The translations under genes were made by a program, and so were the position numbers. From assembly GCF_001667375.1 (NCBI RefSeq), contig NZ_LZIN01000014.1, positions 1 to 62,964 of the forward strand: DNA of 62,964 nucleotides, read 5' to 3'. The notes under the pieces are model-generated. The model had not been told where the DNA came from. It searched no databases and worked only from the letters and a program-made list of their open reading frames with translations. Positions 38,736 to 45,929 of the stretch are shown in pieces. Source of the DNA: Mycolicibacter sinensis. Lineage in GTDB: Bacteria; Actinomycetota; Actinomycetes; Mycobacteriales; Mycobacteriaceae. Numbering within the stretch: the first letter of the stretch is position 1; the number at the start of each line of letters is the position of its first letter.

Positions 38736-39350
38736 CTATGGCTGGCCGGGTTTGAGCACCACGAACAACGCCTCGCCGTCGGCCAGCAGCCGATCGCCGT
38801 CGCGCAGGGTGGTCTCGACGAAGATCTTGCGGCCCTCGGTCCGGCTGATCCAGGCGTCGACCTGCAACTCCACGTCGATCGGGACGATGCTGCGGTAGTT
38901 GACGTGCAGGTAGGCGGTGCGCTGGTAAGGCCCGCCGGTCAGCAGCCACGACGCCGTGCCCAGCACCGAATCGAACAGCAGCCCTATGGCGCCGCCGTGG
39001 GCTGCTCCGTTGCGTCCCAAGTGGAAGCGCCGGAATCGGGCCCAGCCGCGCAGCCGCCCATCGTCGTCCTTCTTCAGCTTCATCGGCACCGGCAGCAGGT
39101 TGCCGCGCATCGGCAGGTCCAGCCGCCGCCCGGACGGCGATGACCATTCGTCGGCGTCGAAGGGGGCCAGCAGTTCGCACACCTCGTGCAGGGCGTCGGT
39201 GGCCCGGCTGATCACCTCGGCGGGGGCGTCGACGGCGCGGGCGTGGTCCTGCAGGTCACGCATCATCTCCAGGAACCGGCCGTAGTCCGGCCCGCCTTTG
39301 TCGGTCGGCTCGGGCGGGTTGAACCCGCCGCCGGCATGTGGGGCTTGCAC
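38736..39350 (-). CDS. Hotdog-fold (PaaI-type) thioesterase
   Basis: Probable acyl-CoA thioesterase of 204 residues. The N-terminal ~80 residues are helical; the hotdog domain follows with GAAHGGAIGLLFDSVLG (about 120-136), the active-site helix of PaaI/YbgC-like enzymes, and YLHVNYRSIVPID. It starts at a GTG and ends 84 bp upstream of thrS. The substrate is unknown; the position next to phospholipid genes is suggestive only. Confidence 0.85.
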   Translation of the reverse strand: MQAPHAGGGFNPPEPTDKGGPDYGRFLEMMRDLQDHARAVDAPAEVISRATDALHEVCELLAPFDADEWSSPSGRRLDLPMRGNLLPVPMKLKKDDDGRLRGWARFRRFHLGRNGAAHGGAIGLLFDSVLGTASWLLTGGPYQRTAYLHVNYRSIVPIDVELQVDAWISRTEGRKIFVETTLRDGDRLLADGEALFVVLKPGQP

Positions 39351-39371
39351 GCGTCCTATTTAACGTTGACC

Positions 39372-39418
39372 CTGCATCCAGGGCGCATCCCACTCGCACT
39401 TTGGCGCCCTGGACGCAG
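39372..39418. repeat. 15-bp inverted repeat in a divergent promoter region
   Basis: CTGCATCCAGGGCGC (39372-39386) and GCGCCCTGGACGCAG (39404-39418) are complementary with one mismatch, separated by 17 nt. They sit in the 94-bp gap between the divergent thioesterase and DUF1990 genes, so this is either an operator or a dispersed hairpin element. Confidence 0.7.
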
Positions 39419-39444
39419 ACTCAACCGCCTGGGAGGGTGGGCCG

Positions 39445-39942
39445 GTGGACTTGAGCGAGCTCCGTGACCTGCCGCTGACCTACGCCGAGGTGGGCGCGAC
39501 CGCGGGGGTACTCCCCGAGGGCTACCAGCACGTGGAGCGCGCCGCCCCGATTGGCCGCGGCCGGCAGCGCTTCGAGGAGGCCGGCGCGGCGGTGCTGCAC
39601 TGGGGGATGCAGCGCGGGACCGGCTTGGGTGTGCAGGCCGACAGCGATGTCGCGCAGGTGGGAACCACTGTCGTGGTGCGAATGGGGTTGTTGACCGCAC
39701 CGTGCCGGGTGGTCTACGTGGTCACCGACGACGACCGGCGCGGCTTCGCCTACGGCACGCTGCCGGGACACCCCGGATCCGGCGAAGAGTTGTTCGCGGT
39801 GCGCTACGACCCGGCCGATGACACCGTCTACGCGCAGGTGCGATCGTTCTTCCGGCCGGGCAAATGGTGGATCAGGGCGGGCGGGCCGGTGACATCGGCG
39901 GCCCGACGCGTCATCGCCAAACGCTATCTGCGGGCGCTGTGA
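39445..39942 (+). CDS. DUF1990 family protein
   Basis: Protein of 165 residues belonging, by its overall pattern, to DUF1990 (UPF0548): AAPIGRGRQRFEEAGAAVLHWGMQRGTGL near the N-terminus and FAYGTLPGHPGSGEELFAVRY in the second half. The family is soluble, and its function is not known. The GTG start has GGGAGG upstream. The gene is divergent from the thioesterase gene across an inverted repeat and ends at a large hairpin (39951-39999). Confidence 0.8.
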   Translation: MDLSELRDLPLTYAEVGATAGVLPEGYQHVERAAPIGRGRQRFEEAGAAVLHWGMQRGTGLGVQADSDVAQVGTTVVVRMGLLTAPCRVVYVVTDDDRRGFAYGTLPGHPGSGEELFAVRYDPADDTVYAQVRSFFRPGKWWIRAGGPVTSAARRVIAKRYLRAL

Positions 39943-39950
39943 GGCCGGAC

Positions 39951-39999
39951 GTGGCGCGACCGCGCCACGAACAGATCGGGTTGTCGTGGCGCGGTCGCG
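39951..39999. terminator. Large perfect hairpin between convergent genes
   Basis: CGCGACCGCGCCACGA (39955-39970) and TCGTGGCGCGGTCGCG (39984-39999) are exact 16-bp complements around a 13-nt loop. The left arm also folds on itself (GTGGCGCG-AC-CGCGCCAC, 39951-39968). It lies just past the DUF1990 stop and 20 bp from the stop of the DoxX-like gene on the other strand, so it could terminate both. No U-tract. Confidence 0.65.
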
Positions 40000-40019
40000 A
40001 GTCGGTGCCGGCGGCGTTG

Positions 40020-40475
40020 TCAGGTCACCTGGCGGGTATGCACCGCCTGAGCCAGTCGGGCCAGCACCACCGCGGAGACCAGCAGACCGAAGTCGCGCAG
40101 CGCGACGTCGTAGTAGCCGGACAAGGTGAGCAGGTCGACGATGATGCCCGCCAGCCAGGCCGCCACCACCCAGGCGCCGATCCGCGGCGCGACCGCTACC
40201 AGGACGCCGGCGACGATTTCGATGACACCGATCAGGTACATCGCCTGGTCGCCGTTGCCCGGCAGAATGTCATTGATCCAGCCGGCAAGGTACTTGTCCC
40301 AGTGACTCGGCTCTGCGCCGCCGGGCACGTGCGGCAGCAGGTTGAAGAATTTGTCGAGACCAAACAGGATCGGAGCGACCGTGAACAGGGTCCGCAGCAC
40401 GAAGAACGCCTCGAACACCGGATCCTTCAACCGCTCCGAAACGGTAGGTGAACTCGCATGACCGGTGGCACTCAT
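40020..40475 (-). CDS. DoxX-like membrane protein
   Basis: Integral membrane protein of 151 residues with about four hydrophobic segments (FFVLRTLFTVAPILFGLDKFF, YLIGVIEIVAGVLVAVAP, VVAAWLAGIIVDLL, FGLLVSAVVLARLA), arranged as in the DoxX/DUF4267-like group. Relatives act in thiol and redox stress, but this one is not assigned. GAGGAGG precedes the ATG. It is divergent from a Cys-containing regulator, and TCTAACG half-sites fill the gap between them. Confidence 0.72.
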   Translation of the reverse strand: MSATGHASSPTVSERLKDPVFEAFFVLRTLFTVAPILFGLDKFFNLLPHVPGGAEPSHWDKYLAGWINDILPGNGDQAMYLIGVIEIVAGVLVAVAPRIGAWVVAAWLAGIIVDLLTLSGYYDVALRDFGLLVSAVVLARLAQAVHTRQVT

Positions 40476-40490
40476 TACGTCCTCCTCAAC

Positions 40491-40536
40491 TCTAACGGCT
40501 TATACTCTGTACGTTAGAACGAGCAGAATCTAACGT
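40491..40536. promoter_or_regulatory. Triple TCTAACG half-site operator
   Basis: Three half-sites: TCTAACGG (40491-40498), ACGTTAGA (40511-40518) and TCTAACGT (40529-40536). The last two form a perfect inverted repeat with a 10-nt spacer; the first and second form a 7-bp inverted repeat. All lie in the AT-rich gap between the DoxX-like gene and the divergent regulator, the natural binding region for that regulator. Confidence 0.7.
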
Positions 40537-40569
40537 CAAGAGTTTTATCCGATAGAATTTCACCGAACT

Positions 40570-41274
40570 ATGGCCAACCGCGACCGCGACGTGACCGGAA
40601 TCGGCGCACTCACCGATCCGGTCCGCCGTGAGCTGTATCGATTCGTCGCCGCCCAAGCCGGCCCGGTCAGCCGCGACGAGGCTGCCGCCGCGACCGGTAT
40701 CGCCCGTCACCAGGCCAAGTTCCATCTGGACCGGCTGGAAGCCGACGGCCTGCTGCAGAGCGACTATGCCCGGCCGACCGGCCGCTCGGGCCCCGGCGCG
40801 GGCCGCCCCTCGAAGCGCTACCGACGCTCCCCGGAGCAGATCGCCATCAGCTTGCCGCCGCGGGAATATGAGCTGGCGGGCCGGCTGATGGCCGATGCGA
40901 TCGCCGAATCCGCCCGCACCGGCACACCGGCGATCGACGTGCTGCGCTCCCTGGCCCGCGACTACGGCCGCGAACTCGGCAGCACCGCGACCGCGGGGCA
41001 GGCGCCGACCGACGCGAGGGCCGCCCTCGAGTTGGCCCTCGGCGTGCTCGGCGAACACGGCTACGAACCGCGCGACGGTGACGGCGAGGTCTTCTTGGCC
41101 AACTGTCCGTTCCACGCGCTGGCCCAGGCCCAGACGGAGCTGGCCTGCACCATGAACCTCGCGCTGATCAGCGGGGTCAGCGAGGCACTGCAACCGCACT
41201 GCCCGCAGACCCGGCTGTGCCCGGACCCGTCACGCTGCTGCGTCGTGCTGCGTGCCGGACCGGAGCCCGCTTAG
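40570..41274 (+). CDS. Winged-helix regulator with putative Fe-S cluster (SufR/ArsR-like)
   Basis: Transcription regulator of 234 residues. The N-terminal winged helix-turn-helix (about 12-66: LTDPVRRELYRFVA ... IARHQAKFHLDRLEADGLL) is followed by GRPSKRYR and a helical region. The C-terminus has Cys179 (CPFH), Cys193, Cys211, Cys217, Cys223 and Cys224. The Cys-x13-Cys pair and later Cys resemble the cluster-binding region of SufR. It probably senses redox state, iron or NO and controls the divergent DoxX-like gene. There is no clear ribosome-binding site, so the mRNA may be nearly leaderless. Confidence 0.8.
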   Translation: MANRDRDVTGIGALTDPVRRELYRFVAAQAGPVSRDEAAAATGIARHQAKFHLDRLEADGLLQSDYARPTGRSGPGAGRPSKRYRRSPEQIAISLPPREYELAGRLMADAIAESARTGTPAIDVLRSLARDYGRELGSTATAGQAPTDARAALELALGVLGEHGYEPRDGDGEVFLANCPFHALAQAQTELACTMNLALISGVSEALQPHCPQTRLCPDPSRCCVVLRAGPEPA

Positions 41275-42221
41275 GCCCAGCGCGCCAGCAGTCGCTGCGC
41301 CCCGGCGCACAACTCATCGATGACCACCGCCACCGAGCGGCTGTCGTGTAGCTTCCCCACCCCCTGGCCCGCGTCGACCGGGGCGATGCGCTGATCGTCG
41401 GCGGCGATCCCGGCAGCGAGTTCGGCGGCGGCTTCGCTATCGCCGGCCAGCGCTTCCTCTCGGCCCGCCCAGCGGCCCACGAACTCATTGCGCAGTACCC
41501 GCGACGGGAACCGCGTCGGCCAATCCAGCCGCTGGCCGACGTCGAACACCCGGGTGCTGACGGTGTCGGTGCCGGTGGCCGCGATCAGGGCGCGCCGGGC
41601 GCCGTCGCCGGTCAACGCCTCGGGGCAAGCCGACAGGCAGGTGCCCAGCCAGGCGCCGGCCGCGCCGGCCGCCAGCACCGCGGCCAGGCTGCGCGGCGAG
41701 GCGATCCCCCCGGCGGCCAGCACCGGGACCGGCACGGCGTCCAGCACGGCATCGAGCAGCGGCAGGGTGGCCAGCCGGATCTCGCCGTGTCCGCCGCCTT
41801 CGGCGCCGCGGGCCACCACCAGGTCCAGCCCGGAGTCGGCCGCGCGGCGGGCGGTCTCGGCGTCGTAGACCTGGGTGGCGGCCGGTATTCCGGCGGCGTG
41901 GGCGCGCTGCACCCAGGACAGGTCGTCGCCGAAGCTCACCGAGAGCAGCGCCGGGCGCGCCGCCAGGGCGGCATCGAGCAGGTCCGGCTGATCACGGATC
42001 ACCCAGTCCACCAAGCCGATTCCGAACCGCGCCGGCCCGGCCAGGGCCAGCTCGCTGGCCAGCGACTCCGCCGTGGCGGTGCTGCCCATGCCGATCATGC
42101 CCAGCCCGCCCGCGGCGGTGACCGCAGCGGCCAGCCGCCCACCGGCCACCCCGCCCATCGGGGCGTTGAGGATGGGCAGCCGCAGACCGGCCCGCTTCGA
42201 CCAGGGTGTGCTCAGCGGCAC
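41271..42221 (-). CDS. Nitronate monooxygenase (2-nitropropane dioxygenase family)
   Basis: FMN TIM-barrel oxygenase of 316 residues that oxidises alkyl nitronates. The N-terminal LNAPMGGVAGGRLAAAV binds FMN, and the active-site His lies in ARGAEGGGHGE (His145). GGIASPRSLAAVLAAGA and GAWLGTCLSAC complete the pattern. The GTG at 42221 starts two bases after the stop of the cupin gene, so the two are cotranscribed. It ends 4 bp inside the convergent regulator gene. Confidence 0.87.
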   Translation of the reverse strand: MPLSTPWSKRAGLRLPILNAPMGGVAGGRLAAAVTAAGGLGMIGMGSTATAESLASELALAGPARFGIGLVDWVIRDQPDLLDAALAARPALLSVSFGDDLSWVQRAHAAGIPAATQVYDAETARRAADSGLDLVVARGAEGGGHGEIRLATLPLLDAVLDAVPVPVLAAGGIASPRSLAAVLAAGAAGAWLGTCLSACPEALTGDGARRALIAATGTDTVSTRVFDVGQRLDWPTRFPSRVLRNEFVGRWAGREEALAGDSEAAAELAAGIAADDQRIAPVDAGQGVGKLHDSRSVAVVIDELCAGAQRLLARWA

Positions 42222-42223
42222 GC

Positions 42224-42562
42224 TCAGTGCGCGGCGCTCTTGGCGACCGTCAGCAGCACCACCGAGTCCTCCAGCGACTCCAGCGCGTGGCGGGTCCGCG
42301 GAACGGTGACGAGCTCGCCGGCCGAACCCTCCCACGCGTCGTCGCCGGCGGTCAGCCGCACCCGGCCGCGCAGCACCTGCAGGGTCGACTCTCCCGGACT
42401 GTCGTGTTCGGCCAGCGACTGGCCGGCCGCCAGCGCAACCAGGGTCTGGCGCAGGTGATGCATCGAGCCGCCGTAGACGGTGTGGGCCGCGCGCCCGCTG
42501 TGATGCTGCTTGGCCTCGGCGAGCTTCTCGTCGGCCAGGGTGGTCAGGGAGGTCGATTCCAT
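42224..42562 (-). CDS. Small cupin-domain protein
   Basis: Single-domain cupin of 112 residues. The barrel motif GESTLQVLRGRVRLTAGDDAWEG and VTVPRTRHALESLEDS are visible, and HHLRQTLVALAAGQSLAEHDSPG precedes them. Such small cupins often bind a metal and act as sensors or dioxygenases. It lies between a membrane-protein gene (45 bp upstream) and the nitronate monooxygenase gene, and probably belongs to the fdxA operon. Confidence 0.82.
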   Translation of the reverse strand: MESTSLTTLADEKLAEAKQHHSGRAAHTVYGGSMHHLRQTLVALAAGQSLAEHDSPGESTLQVLRGRVRLTAGDDAWEGSAGELVTVPRTRHALESLEDSVVLLTVAKSAAH

Positions 42563-42607
42563 CGGTAGTCCTACTCACTCGTCGGGTCGGTTAGCGGGTC
42601 GAACGGC

Positions 42608-43033
42608 TCAGCGAGACAGCAACAGAATGCCCAGTGGCACCAGTGCGGCGACCTTGATCACCTCCAGGCCGACGTAGGCGTAGTGGGCACGGGAACGGGG
42701 CGCCTCCAGCCCGGACAGCACCTGGTCGGCGCGGCGGCTCAGACGCGGCCGCACCGCCAGCATCTGGGCGAACAACACGGCCACGGCGACCACGAACGCC
42801 ACGACGATGCCGACGCTCGGGCGCTCGATCGCGAACGCGACCGCGATGGCCGCGGCCAGTACGAACTCGACGGCATTGAGGGCTCGAAACACCAACCGGC
42901 CGATCCCGAGGCAGACCGGGATCGTCGCGTTGGGCGCGCGGAACTTCAGCGGTGCTTCCATGAACGAGATCGCGACCACCATGCCCAGCCACAGAAATGT
43001 CGCGGCGACCGCAACGGCGGAGGCAGTGCTCAC
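42608..43033 (-). CDS. Four-helix integral membrane protein
   Basis: Protein of 141 residues with four predicted membrane spans: about 5-24, 46-66, 73-92 and 118-138. The conserved-looking segment FMEAPLKFRAPN follows helix 1, as in TMEM205/DUF4149-like proteins. I do not recognise a defined function. The GTG start overlaps the stop of the upstream Fe-S-type regulator by 4 bp, so its production is coupled to that of the regulator. Confidence 0.7.
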   Translation of the reverse strand: MSTASAVAVAATFLWLGMVVAISFMEAPLKFRAPNATIPVCLGIGRLVFRALNAVEFVLAAAIAVAFAIERPSVGIVVAFVVAVAVLFAQMLAVRPRLSRRADQVLSGLEAPRSRAHYAYVGLEVIKVAALVPLGILLLSR

Positions 43034-43785
43034 CCGGTCGGCCCTTCCACTCGCACCGGTAGCGGGGGTGACTGCTCGAGCCGAGCCCCGTTCGGGGCCG
43101 GCCCGGAGGCATCGGCGTCCAACGATTTCAGATGCGCCACACACAGATCGGGCTTGGCGAAGGAATCGAGGCGGTCGACCGTCACCGGTGCGTCCCAGGC
43201 CTCCAGCGCACCCTGCATCAGGCCCAGGTGGATCGGGCAGACCACCTCGGTGGAGGTCTCGGCGAGCTCGAGGAACGGGCAGTGGCGCAGGCCGAGCTGC
43301 TTGTCGCCGACGGCGTCGGGCTCGAGCTGCTCGGGCTGGAATCCCAACTCGTCGAGCATGTCGACGAGATGGTCGGTCGACTCCTCGGCGTCGACGGGCT
43401 CGGCCGGCCCGTGCAGCGGCCGCAGTCGCCGCCCCCATGCCCGGCCGGCCGCCAGCGCCTTGGCGCCGGGGTCCTGGTCGGCGGCTAGGCCGATGGTGAG
43501 GATCTCGGCGAGGAGCCGGAACCGGCGCGTGCCGCCGCGGTCCATCTGCCGGACCGCCTGGAACATCAGTGCCGGACGCCCCCGGCCCTTGTGGTCGGAG
43601 GCGGTGTGTTCGACGCGGCCTTCTTCCACCAACGTGTCCAGGTGGAAACGCACGGTGTTGGGGTGCACCCCCAGCTCGTCGGCGATCTGGGCGATGCTCA
43701 GCGGCTCGTCCGCGGCCTGCACCAGCCGAAGTACGTCAAGACGACGTCCTCCAGCTGGCCCGGCCGGTTTGGCGATGTCGCTCAC
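43030..43785 (-). CDS. Winged-helix regulator with conserved Cys (SufR-like paralogue)
   Basis: Regulator of 251 residues. The N-terminal winged helix (about 14-62: LDVLRLVQAADEPLSIAQIA ... VHPNTVRFHLDTLVEEG) is followed by KGRGRPALMF. The effector part has Cys169 (HCPFLELAE), Cys183 with His186 (VVCPIHLG) and Cys215 (DLCVAHL). The CPF...Cys-x13-Cys layout matches the regulator at 40570-41274, so these are paralogues. Its start overlaps the fdxA stop by 4 bp: ferredoxin and putative Fe-S sensor are co-translated. Confidence 0.8.
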   Translation of the reverse strand: MSDIAKPAGPAGGRRLDVLRLVQAADEPLSIAQIADELGVHPNTVRFHLDTLVEEGRVEHTASDHKGRGRPALMFQAVRQMDRGGTRRFRLLAEILTIGLAADQDPGAKALAAGRAWGRRLRPLHGPAEPVDAEESTDHLVDMLDELGFQPEQLEPDAVGDKQLGLRHCPFLELAETSTEVVCPIHLGLMQGALEAWDAPVTVDRLDSFAKPDLCVAHLKSLDADASGPAPNGARLEQSPPLPVRVEGPTG

Positions 43786-44126
43786 TCCCCCTGGGGCGGG
43801 TAACTGGCCACCAGCGGAGTGTCGACGCCGAGCGCGCCGATCTTGGCGGCGCCCCCGGGCGAGCCGAGCGCCTCGTCGCGCCCGGGCAGCGCCTCGGTGA
43901 AGAACTCCGCGTTGTCGGCCAGGTGGGGCTGCAACTCGTCCGGCAGGTCATCCTCGTAGTAGATGGCCTCGACCGGGCATACCGGCTCGCAGGCACCGCA
44001 GTCCACACATTCATCCGGATGGATGTAGAGGGCCCGCCCGCCTTCGTAGATGCAGTCGACGGGGCACTCCTCCACGCAGGCCCGATCCATCACGTCAACG
44101 CACGGCTTCCCGATCACGTAGGTCAT
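43782..44126 (-). CDS. fdxA: 7Fe ferredoxin FdxA
   Basis: Small electron carrier with one [3Fe-4S] and one [4Fe-4S] cluster. It has 114 residues, the size of M. tuberculosis FdxA. Cysteines lie at 9, 17, 21 and 25 and at 40, 43, 46 and 50; by analogy with 7Fe ferredoxins Cys9, 17 and 50 hold the 3Fe cluster. The ATG at 44126 gives the standard start TYVIGKPCVDVMD. It heads a run with a Cys-containing regulator, a membrane protein, a cupin and a nitronate monooxygenase. Confidence 0.95.
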   Translation of the reverse strand: MTYVIGKPCVDVMDRACVEECPVDCIYEGGRALYIHPDECVDCGACEPVCPVEAIYYEDDLPDELQPHLADNAEFFTEALPGRDEALGSPGGAAKIGALGVDTPLVASYPPQGE

Positions 44127-44168
44127 GCGCGAGAGTTTACACAAGGAAAATTGGAGAAACTAGAAGGG

Positions 44169-44182
44169 CGGACCTAAATGCC
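44169..44182. promoter_or_regulatory. Possible DosR-type box upstream of fdxA
   Basis: CGGACCTAAATGCC matches the core GGGACTWWAGTCCC at 10 of 14 positions and lies about 45 bp before the fdxA start. In M. tuberculosis fdxA belongs to the hypoxia/NO DosR regulon, which makes this worth noting, but the match is weak. Confidence 0.3.
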
Positions 44183-44400
44183 GGCGGCAGATTTCCGCCC
44201 TCGGCACGTGCCCGCGACGATCAACGTTCCGTCGCGAAAATTCTTGTATTGCAACGTGCTCCGAGAAGCATTAACGCGGTGGACTGGCCGACAGCCGCAC
44301 TCAGAGGGTCGGCACCGCGCTAACGCTACAAGGCGACGCGCTATTGGCCCGACCATGGTCTGGGCGGGCGCGTCCGGCCAGCGTCAGGCATGCTTGCCGC

Positions 44401-45066
44401 ATGTCGGTGGATGTCCTGCTGCAGTCGATTCCGCCCTTGGCGGTCTATTTACTCGTCGGCGGGGTGATCGGGATCGAGAGCCTCGGCATCCCCTTGCCCG
44501 GTGAAGTGATGCTGGTCGGGGCCGCGCTGCTGTCGTCGCGCCATGACCTGGCGGTCGAGCCGGCCGGGGTCGCCGGGGCGGCGATCGTCGGCGCGGTGAT
44601 CGGCGATTCGATCGGCTATTCGATCGGGCGGCGCTTCGGCATGCCGCTCTTCGACCGCCTGGGCGCACGGTTCCCCAACCACTTCGGTCCCGGTCACATC
44701 GCCTACGCAGAACACCTGTTCGCCCGCTGGGGCACCAGCGCAGTGTTCTTCGGTCGGTTCATTGCACTGCTGCGCATCCTGGCCGGGCCGCTGGCCGGGG
44801 CATTGAAGATGCGCTACCCGCAGTTCCTGGTCGCCAACGTGACTGGCGCGATCTGCTGGGCCGGCGGCACCACCGCCCTGGTCTACTACGCCGGGATGGC
44901 CGCCGAGCACTGGCTGTCCCGGTTCTCCTGGGTCGCATTGCTGGTGGCGATCCTCGGCGGTGTCATCGGCACGATCGCGCTGCGGGGACGCGTCGGTGCT
45001 CGAATCGCCGAACTGGAAGCCCAACATCGCCACGAGACGGGCTCCGTTCAAGAAGTCGCCGAATAG
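44401..45066 (+). CDS. dedA: DedA family membrane protein
   Basis: Integral membrane protein of 221 residues, the Rv2637 type. Family signatures: ESLGIPLPGEVMLVGAALL (about 24-42), GDSIGYSIGRRFG, and RFIALLRILAGPLAGALKM. DedA proteins are thought to flip or move lipids or to support membrane potential. The ATG at 44401 matches the M. tuberculosis start; upstream in-frame codons have no support. The C-terminal tail is charged. Confidence 0.92.
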   Translation: MSVDVLLQSIPPLAVYLLVGGVIGIESLGIPLPGEVMLVGAALLSSRHDLAVEPAGVAGAAIVGAVIGDSIGYSIGRRFGMPLFDRLGARFPNHFGPGHIAYAEHLFARWGTSAVFFGRFIALLRILAGPLAGALKMRYPQFLVANVTGAICWAGGTTALVYYAGMAAEHWLSRFSWVALLVAILGGVIGTIALRGRVGARIAELEAQHRHETGSVQEVAE

Positions 45067-45157
45067 GGGTTGTCGCCGCAGCATCGGCGGAGCATGGTGG
45101 AGGGAGACCGGCGGCGCCGCCGGGGCGTCGCCACCGATCGATCAGCCGGAGGCCGAT

Positions 45158-45778
45158 ATGTTCGCGCGCGCAACCACCATTCACGCCCATCCGTCATTCC
45201 TCGATGAGGGGATCACTCACGTTCGCGGCGTGGTGATGCCGACCCTGGCCGATGAGGACGGCTGCGCGGGAATGTCGATGCTGGTCGACCGCGACGCCGG
45301 CCGGTGCATCGTGACGTCGTCCTGGCTGGACGAGGACACCCTGCGCGCCAGCGAGGACAGTGCCCAGCAGCTGTGCGACCGCGCCAGGGAGATCTTCCAC
45401 GCCACCGCCGAGATCACTCGCTGGGAGATCGCCGCGGTACGCCGCGACTACCGGTCCCGGCGCCACGCCGGGGTGCGGGTCACCTGGTTGCGGACCGACC
45501 CGGCCGGGTGCGAGCGGATGATCGACACCTACAAGCTGGCGCTGATGCCCGAAATGGCCGACCTCGATGGCTTCTGCAGCACCACCCTGCTGGTGGACCG
45601 GGCCTCGGGGCGTGCGGTCTCATCGATCAGCTTCGACGACCGTGCGGCGATGGTGGCCAGCCGCAGCGGTGAGCAGGCCATCTGGGCCAGGGCCGTCAAC
45701 GACGCCGGCGCCGAGGTGCTCGAGGTCGCCGAGTTCGATCTGGCGATCGCGCATTTGAATGTGCCCGAGATGGCCTGA
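45158..45778 (+). CDS. Duplicated ABM-like (dimeric alpha+beta barrel) protein
   Basis: Protein of 206 residues that appears to be two fused antibiotic-biosynthesis-monooxygenase-like domains. Both halves run through a GCAGMSMLVDRDAGRCIVTSSW or GFCSTTLLVDRASG segment about 110 residues apart, showing an internal duplication. The first half starts FARATTIHAHPSFLDEGI. No cofactor site is visible; such barrels may be monooxygenases, haem-binding or structural. It lies 91 bp after dedA and may be cotranscribed with it. Confidence 0.75.
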   Translation: MFARATTIHAHPSFLDEGITHVRGVVMPTLADEDGCAGMSMLVDRDAGRCIVTSSWLDEDTLRASEDSAQQLCDRAREIFHATAEITRWEIAAVRRDYRSRRHAGVRVTWLRTDPAGCERMIDTYKLALMPEMADLDGFCSTTLLVDRASGRAVSSISFDDRAAMVASRSGEQAIWARAVNDAGAEVLEVAEFDLAIAHLNVPEMA

Positions 45779-45802
45779 GCGCCGCTAGCCGTACTAGCGA
45801 AA

Positions 45803-45832
45803 ACCCCAGTTGGGGTGCGCTTCGGCGCGCAC
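45803..45832. terminator. Two adjacent hairpins after the ABM-like gene
   Basis: ACCCC-AGTT-GGGGT (45803-45816) is followed with a two-base overlap by GTGCGC-TTCGGC-GCGCAC (45815-45832). Together they could switch between alternative folds or simply stop transcription 25 bp past the stop codon. No U-tract. Confidence 0.5.
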
Positions 45833-45929
45833 GGGTGTGGCAACGGCTTACGCGAGGCAAAGCGGCGGGCGTGGCCGCGCGTTAACCTTTGCTCGCGGCG
45901 CGTTGCCGCCTTGCTAGGAGGTATCACCC

